The position numbers and the translations under genes were made by a program. A model generated the notes under the pieces. The model searched no databases, was not told the origin of the DNA, and saw only the letters and a program-made list of their open reading frames with translations. DNA of 8,090 bases from CAYNFH01 sp964396385 (GTDB lineage: Bacteria > Armatimonadota > Chthonomonadetes > Chthonomonadales > CAJBBX01): positions 1-8,090 of the forward strand of contig CAYNFH010000266.1 of NCBI GenBank assembly GCA_964396385.1, given 5' to 3'. This document shows positions 5,568 through 8,090 of this stretch, piece by piece. The number at the start of each line of letters is the position of its first letter. The first letter of the stretch is position 1.

Positions 5568-7025
5568 CTACAATATGTACCGGCTAAGGTCCTCGTCCTT
5601 GACGATGCTCTCCAGCCGGTCGCGCACGTATGCCGCATCGATCCGCACGTGCTTCTCCTCCAGGTCCGGGGCGTCAAAGGAGACCTGCTCCAGCAGCCGC
5701 TCCATCACGGTGTGCAGCCGTCGAGCCCCTATGTTCTCGCTCTGCTCATTGACGCGGGCCGCGAACGCAGCGATCTCGTCGATGGCGTCCGGAGTGAACT
5801 CGAGCTCCAAGCCTTCCGTGGCCATCAGGGCGGAGTACTGGCGGATTAGCGCGTTCTTGGGCTCCGTCAGGATGCGCTTGAAGTCCGCCTCCGTCAGGTT
5901 TTCCAGCTCCACCCGGATGGGGAGCCTTCCCTGAAGCTCCGGAATCAGGTCGGAAGGCTTGGAAACGTGGAAGGCGCCAGCCGCGATGAAGAGCACGTGG
6001 TTGGTCCGGATTGGCCCATACTTGGTGGTAACGGTTGACCCCTCGATGATGGGTAAGATGTCGCGCTGCACGCCTTCCCGGGAGACATCCGGACCCCGGC
6101 CGCCCTCGCGGCCGGCGATCTTGTCCACCTCGTCCACAAAGATGATCCCGGTCTGCTCCGTGCGCTCTACGGCTTCCCGGATTATGGCGTCGTGGTCGAT
6201 GAGGTTGCGGGCCTCCTCCTGGGCCAGGATGTCCCGGGCCTCTTTGACGGAGACACTCCTCTGCTTGCGGTTCCGGTTGACGAAGTTGCCCAGCGCGCTC
6301 TGGAGGTCCCCCATATTCATCTCCTCCATGCCCTGGGGAGAGAAGACCTGCATGAACGCAGGACTCGTGCTCTGTTCCACCTCCACGTCCACCCGCTTGT
6401 CATCGTGCGCGCCGGCACGCACCTGCTCGCGGAGCTTGGCCCGGATCCGCTCGTCGCGCTCGCGCTGGCGCGCCTCTTCCTCTTCGTCGTCCGGCTCTGA
6501 TGTCAGCTCCTCGGGCGCTTTGGACATCGGCTGCCCGCCGAACAGCGTCCCCCACGTCTGTCTGAACACCTCGGCGGTATCGCGGTCTTCGCGCTTGCGC
6601 CGGCCCCGGGGGCGCGGGTGCAGCATATCGACAATACGGGAGATCGCGCGCTCCTCCGCCTCCTCGCGCACGGACTCCATCTTCTCCGCCTCCACCATGC
6701 GGACCGCCACCTGCGCCAGGTCTCGGACCATCGAATCGACGTCCCGGCCGACGTAGCCAACCTCCGTGAACTTGGTCGCCTCCACTTTGATGAATGGCGC
6801 CCGCGCAAGGACGGCGAGCCTTCTCGCGATCTCGGTCTTCCCGACGCCTGTTGGGCCGATCATCAGGATGTTCTTGGGAATGACCTCATCCCGCAGGTCC
6901 TCGCCCAGAAGCCGCCTGCGGTAGCGGTTCCGCAGAGCGATGGCCACGGATCTCTTGGCATCCTTCTGTCCCACGATGTACTTGTCCAGCTCAGCAACAA
7001 TCTGGCTGGGAGTCAAATCATCCAT
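5568..7025 (-). CDS. hslU: HslU, ATPase subunit of the HslUV (ClpYQ) protease
   Basis: A 485-residue AAA+ unfoldase that forms a ring, unfolds proteins using ATP and feeds them to the HslV peptidase in the cytoplasm. The family start MDDLTPSQIVAELDKYIVGQ (1-20) fixes the ATG at 7025, preceded by an AGGA; an in-frame start nine codons earlier is less likely. Walker A is GPTGVGKT (57-64), the pore loop GYVG (90-93), Walker B IIFVDEVDK (294-302), the arginine-bearing ELQGRLPIRVEL block 363-374 and sensor 2 GARRLHTV (433-440). The tail ends in S-R-Y-I-L, the form that docks into HslV, implying an HslV partner exists. It is about 40 residues longer than the 443-residue E. coli protein; the extra length is largely in the I domain (about 135-215), which holds a basic patch (138-148) and a charged acidic run (177-193). 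hslV, normally just upstream, is absent here; a divergent DUF4337 gene occupies that place. Confidence 0.97.
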   Translation of the reverse strand: MDDLTPSQIVAELDKYIVGQKDAKRSVAIALRNRYRRRLLGEDLRDEVIPKNILMIGPTGVGKTEIARRLAVLARAPFIKVEATKFTEVGYVGRDVDSMVRDLAQVAVRMVEAEKMESVREEAEERAISRIVDMLHPRPRGRRKREDRDTAEVFRQTWGTLFGGQPMSKAPEELTSEPDDEEEEARQRERDERIRAKLREQVRAGAHDDKRVDVEVEQSTSPAFMQVFSPQGMEEMNMGDLQSALGNFVNRNRKQRSVSVKEARDILAQEEARNLIDHDAIIREAVERTEQTGIIFVDEVDKIAGREGGRGPDVSREGVQRDILPIIEGSTVTTKYGPIRTNHVLFIAAGAFHVSKPSDLIPELQGRLPIRVELENLTEADFKRILTEPKNALIRQYSALMATEGLELEFTPDAIDEIAAFAARVNEQSENIGARRLHTVMERLLEQVSFDAPDLEEKHVRIDAAYVRDRLESIVKDEDLSRYIL

Positions 7026-7045
7026 CCGCGTTCCTAGTAGTCTCA

Positions 7046-7057
7046 CACACAAGTGTG
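7046..7057. repeat. short inverted repeat in the hslU leader
   Basis: CACAC-AA-GTGTG is a perfect 5-base inverted repeat about 20 bases upstream of the hslU start codon. It could be a small protein-binding site; a two-base loop makes a stable RNA hairpin unlikely. It is short enough to be chance. Confidence 0.25.
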
Positions 7058-7060
7058 GCC

Positions 7061-7088
7061 CTCAACCCTCAACTCTCAACCATCAGCC
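7061..7088. repeat. heptad repeat array in the predicted hslU leader
   Basis: Four consecutive 7-base units: CTCAACC, CTCAACT, CTCAACC and the diverged ATCAGCC. The unit is the exact reverse complement of GGTTGAG found on the other side of hslU. The array lies between the predicted hslU transcription start and its ribosome binding site, so it would be transcribed as GGTTGAG-type units. Confidence 0.7.
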
Positions 7089-7103
7089 AATCGGGGCCGC
7101 GTC

Positions 7104-7133
7104 ATTATAGCCATGCGGATTGCTGCCCGTCAA
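7104..7133 (-). promoter_or_regulatory. strong sigma70-type promoter for hslU
   Basis: On the minus strand, TTGACG (-35, 7128-7133, five of six consensus bases) and a perfect TATAAT (-10, 7104-7109) are separated by 18 bases. Transcription would start near 7097, giving a leader of about 72 bases that contains the heptad array. This is the best promoter match I found in the window. A housekeeping rather than heat-shock-type promoter is suggested, since no CIRCE-like inverted repeat is present. Confidence 0.65.
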
Positions 7134-7134
7134 C

Positions 7135-7148
7135 GCGCCTCGGGGCGC
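7135..7148. other. small GC-rich stem-loop between divergent hslU and DUF4337 genes
   Basis: GCGCC-TCGG-GGCGC is a perfect 5-base stem with a four-base loop, immediately upstream of the hslU -35 and about 55 bases before the DUF4337 start. It has no U-run, so it is not a typical terminator. It may simply reflect high GC. Confidence 0.25.
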
Positions 7149-7191
7149 AGGATTCCGGCCCGGCGAGCACAAATCTCACCAGCATATCCCC

Positions 7192-7197
7192 AGGAGG
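7192..7197 (+). promoter_or_regulatory. ribosome binding site for the DUF4337 gene
   Basis: A perfect AGGAGG six bases before the ATG at 7204. It decides that start over an in-frame TTG at 7120, which would add 28 residues overlapping the hslU promoter. Confidence 0.8.
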
Positions 7198-7203
7198 CCC
7201 GAG

Positions 7204-8031
7204 ATGCCGGAAGAGGTCGAGGTAGAGACCAAGGAGCTTCAGGAGACTATCCAGGAGCTCCACGAAGAGCGCAAGGAGCGTGAAGAGGAGGAGAAGAAGT
7301 CCGCCTGGACGCGGTACATCGCCCTGACGACCGCCATCCTGGCAGTGTTCGCCGCCATTGGCGCCCTGTTGTCTGGCGGCCTCGTGAACGAGGCCATGAT
7401 GGACCAGCTCAAGGCGTCTGACACGTGGAACGAGTACCAGGCCGCCCGTCAGAAGGACTACCTGCTCACCCTGGAAGCCAATGCGCTGATAGACCGCGGG
7501 GCTCGCCCTTCCGCTCCTGCGCCGAACGGCGGTCCGGCGGCCGAGGCGGCCTCCAGCAAGAGCCGTGCCGGGCACGAGCGGAGTGTTGGTAAGTCCTCCC
7601 ACGCGGCTGCCGCGAGAGAATGGAAACCGCTTTCCCCGGATGCTCGGGCGGAGGAGTATGTCACACGCGCTCAGCGCGAGGCGGACAAGGAAGCGGACCT
7701 TCAGAAGAAGGCGACGGGGCTGGAGAAGGAGGCGGAACACCTCAACCACGCGCACCACAGCTTCGCTTACTCGGTCGCGCTGATCCAGGTGGCAATTGCC
7801 CTGTCCGCGGTCGCGGCCCTGCTCAAAATGAAGGCCGTCTGGGGGATCAGCATTCTGGCCGGACTGGCCGGAATCGTGCTGTTCGGGCTCGGCCTGGTGA
7901 CTATGCCGCGTTCTCACTCCGAGCATGCTGCTCCTGGCCAGGAACCGGAACGCCACGCCCGTTTGTCCGTACCCGGATGTACCGCCTCGCCATGGTGTGC
8001 CACAGGGACGGAAATAGGTCAGAGAGTGTGA
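7204..8031 (+). CDS. DUF4337 family membrane protein
   Basis: A 275-residue protein resembling the DUF4337 family, whose function is not known. It starts with a highly charged, Glu/Lys-rich coiled-coil segment (about 5-32), then a membrane helix (about 38-61) in the family-like stretch ALTTAILAVFAAIGALLSGG, followed by ASDTWNEYQAARQK (71-84), another typical block. Residues about 100-145 are an Ala/Pro/Ser-rich, probably disordered linker. A second charged helix (about 147-183) leads to two membrane helices (about 189-207 and 212-233). The predicted plan is three membrane segments with coiled-coil parts. The last 40 or so residues (235-275) are hydrophilic, contain two cysteines and do not look like the family, which usually ends soon after the last helix. 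No signal peptide is seen. It diverges from hslU, and no promoter was recognised for it. Confidence 0.82.
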   Translation: MPEEVEVETKELQETIQELHEERKEREEEEKKSAWTRYIALTTAILAVFAAIGALLSGGLVNEAMMDQLKASDTWNEYQAARQKDYLLTLEANALIDRGARPSAPAPNGGPAAEAASSKSRAGHERSVGKSSHAAAAREWKPLSPDARAEEYVTRAQREADKEADLQKKATGLEKEAEHLNHAHHSFAYSVALIQVAIALSAVAALLKMKAVWGISILAGLAGIVLFGLGLVTMPRSHSEHAAPGQEPERHARLSVPGCTASPWCATGTEIGQRV

Positions 8032-8076
8032 TCGCTACCCGGGAGAGTGGTAGGCCATAAACAACCGGCGGGGTAC

Positions 8077-8081
8077 GGAGG
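8077..8081 (+). promoter_or_regulatory. possible ribosome binding site for a gene starting beyond the window
   Basis: GGAGG lies nine bases from the window end, so a start codon could follow immediately outside. The 59 bases after the DUF4337 stop show no other gene or terminator. Confidence 0.2.
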
Positions 8082-8090
8082 CCCACGCGA

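Noticed and set aside
5508..5568. Intrinsic terminator after hslU
   Set aside because: The possible pairing has a loop of over 40 bases and no U-run follows it on the minus strand.
5959..6756. A 265-codon plus-strand open frame opposite hslU
   Set aside because: Composition is Ser/Arg-rich, as expected for the antisense of a high-GC gene; no motif, and hslU on the other strand is unambiguous.
7105..7956. A 283-codon minus-strand open frame opposite the DUF4337 gene
   Set aside because: The plus-strand frame has AGGAGG, membrane helices and family motifs; the minus frame has none and overlaps the hslU promoter.

Overview
This is a gene-dense, high-GC bacterial segment with six protein-coding genes. 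No gap between genes exceeds about 180 bases, and I see no rRNA, tRNA, CRISPR array or insertion sequence. The most likely source is an environmental bacterium near Armatimonadota, with Planctomycetota or another deep-branching phylum as the alternative. That placement is an inference from a Tat-exported DUF1501 protein, a DUF4337 protein, a TIM-barrel glycosidase-like protein of unknown role, the non-mevalonate isoprenoid enzyme IspH and heptad-repeat intergenic DNA. It could not be tested by database search.

Layout. Positions 12-1319 (+) encode a Tat-exported DUF1501 protein. It converges, with an 8-base gap, on a WbbL-like family 2 glycosyltransferase (1328-2251, -). Upstream of that on the same strand is ispH (2326-3216, -). 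Its control region (3217-3344) carries a sigma70-type promoter overlapped by a perfect 19-bp palindrome. A second family 2 glycosyltransferase (3345-4334, +) diverges from this region. Its 3' end overlaps, tail to tail, the end of a 391-residue putative glycosidase-like protein (4300-5475, -). Upstream of that gene on the minus strand is hslU (5568-7025, -), with a good promoter at 7104-7133. A DUF4337 membrane protein (7204-8031, +) diverges from hslU. The last 59 bases hold no gene, only a possible ribosome binding site for one starting just beyond the window.

How the genes relate. These look mostly like independent housekeeping and accessory genes. hslU and the 391-residue gene may share a transcript (92-base gap), as may ispH and the first glycosyltransferase (74-base gap, although the latter has its own promoter candidate). 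HslU normally works with the HslV peptidase, but hslV is in neither neighbouring position. The most notable non-coding signals are the palindrome on the ispH promoter and arrays of the same heptamer (GGTTGAG / CTCAACC) in inverted orientation on both sides of hslU, one of them in its predicted 5' leader. I did not find convincing evidence for a new multi-gene system; the non-coding signals and the 391-residue protein are the best leads.
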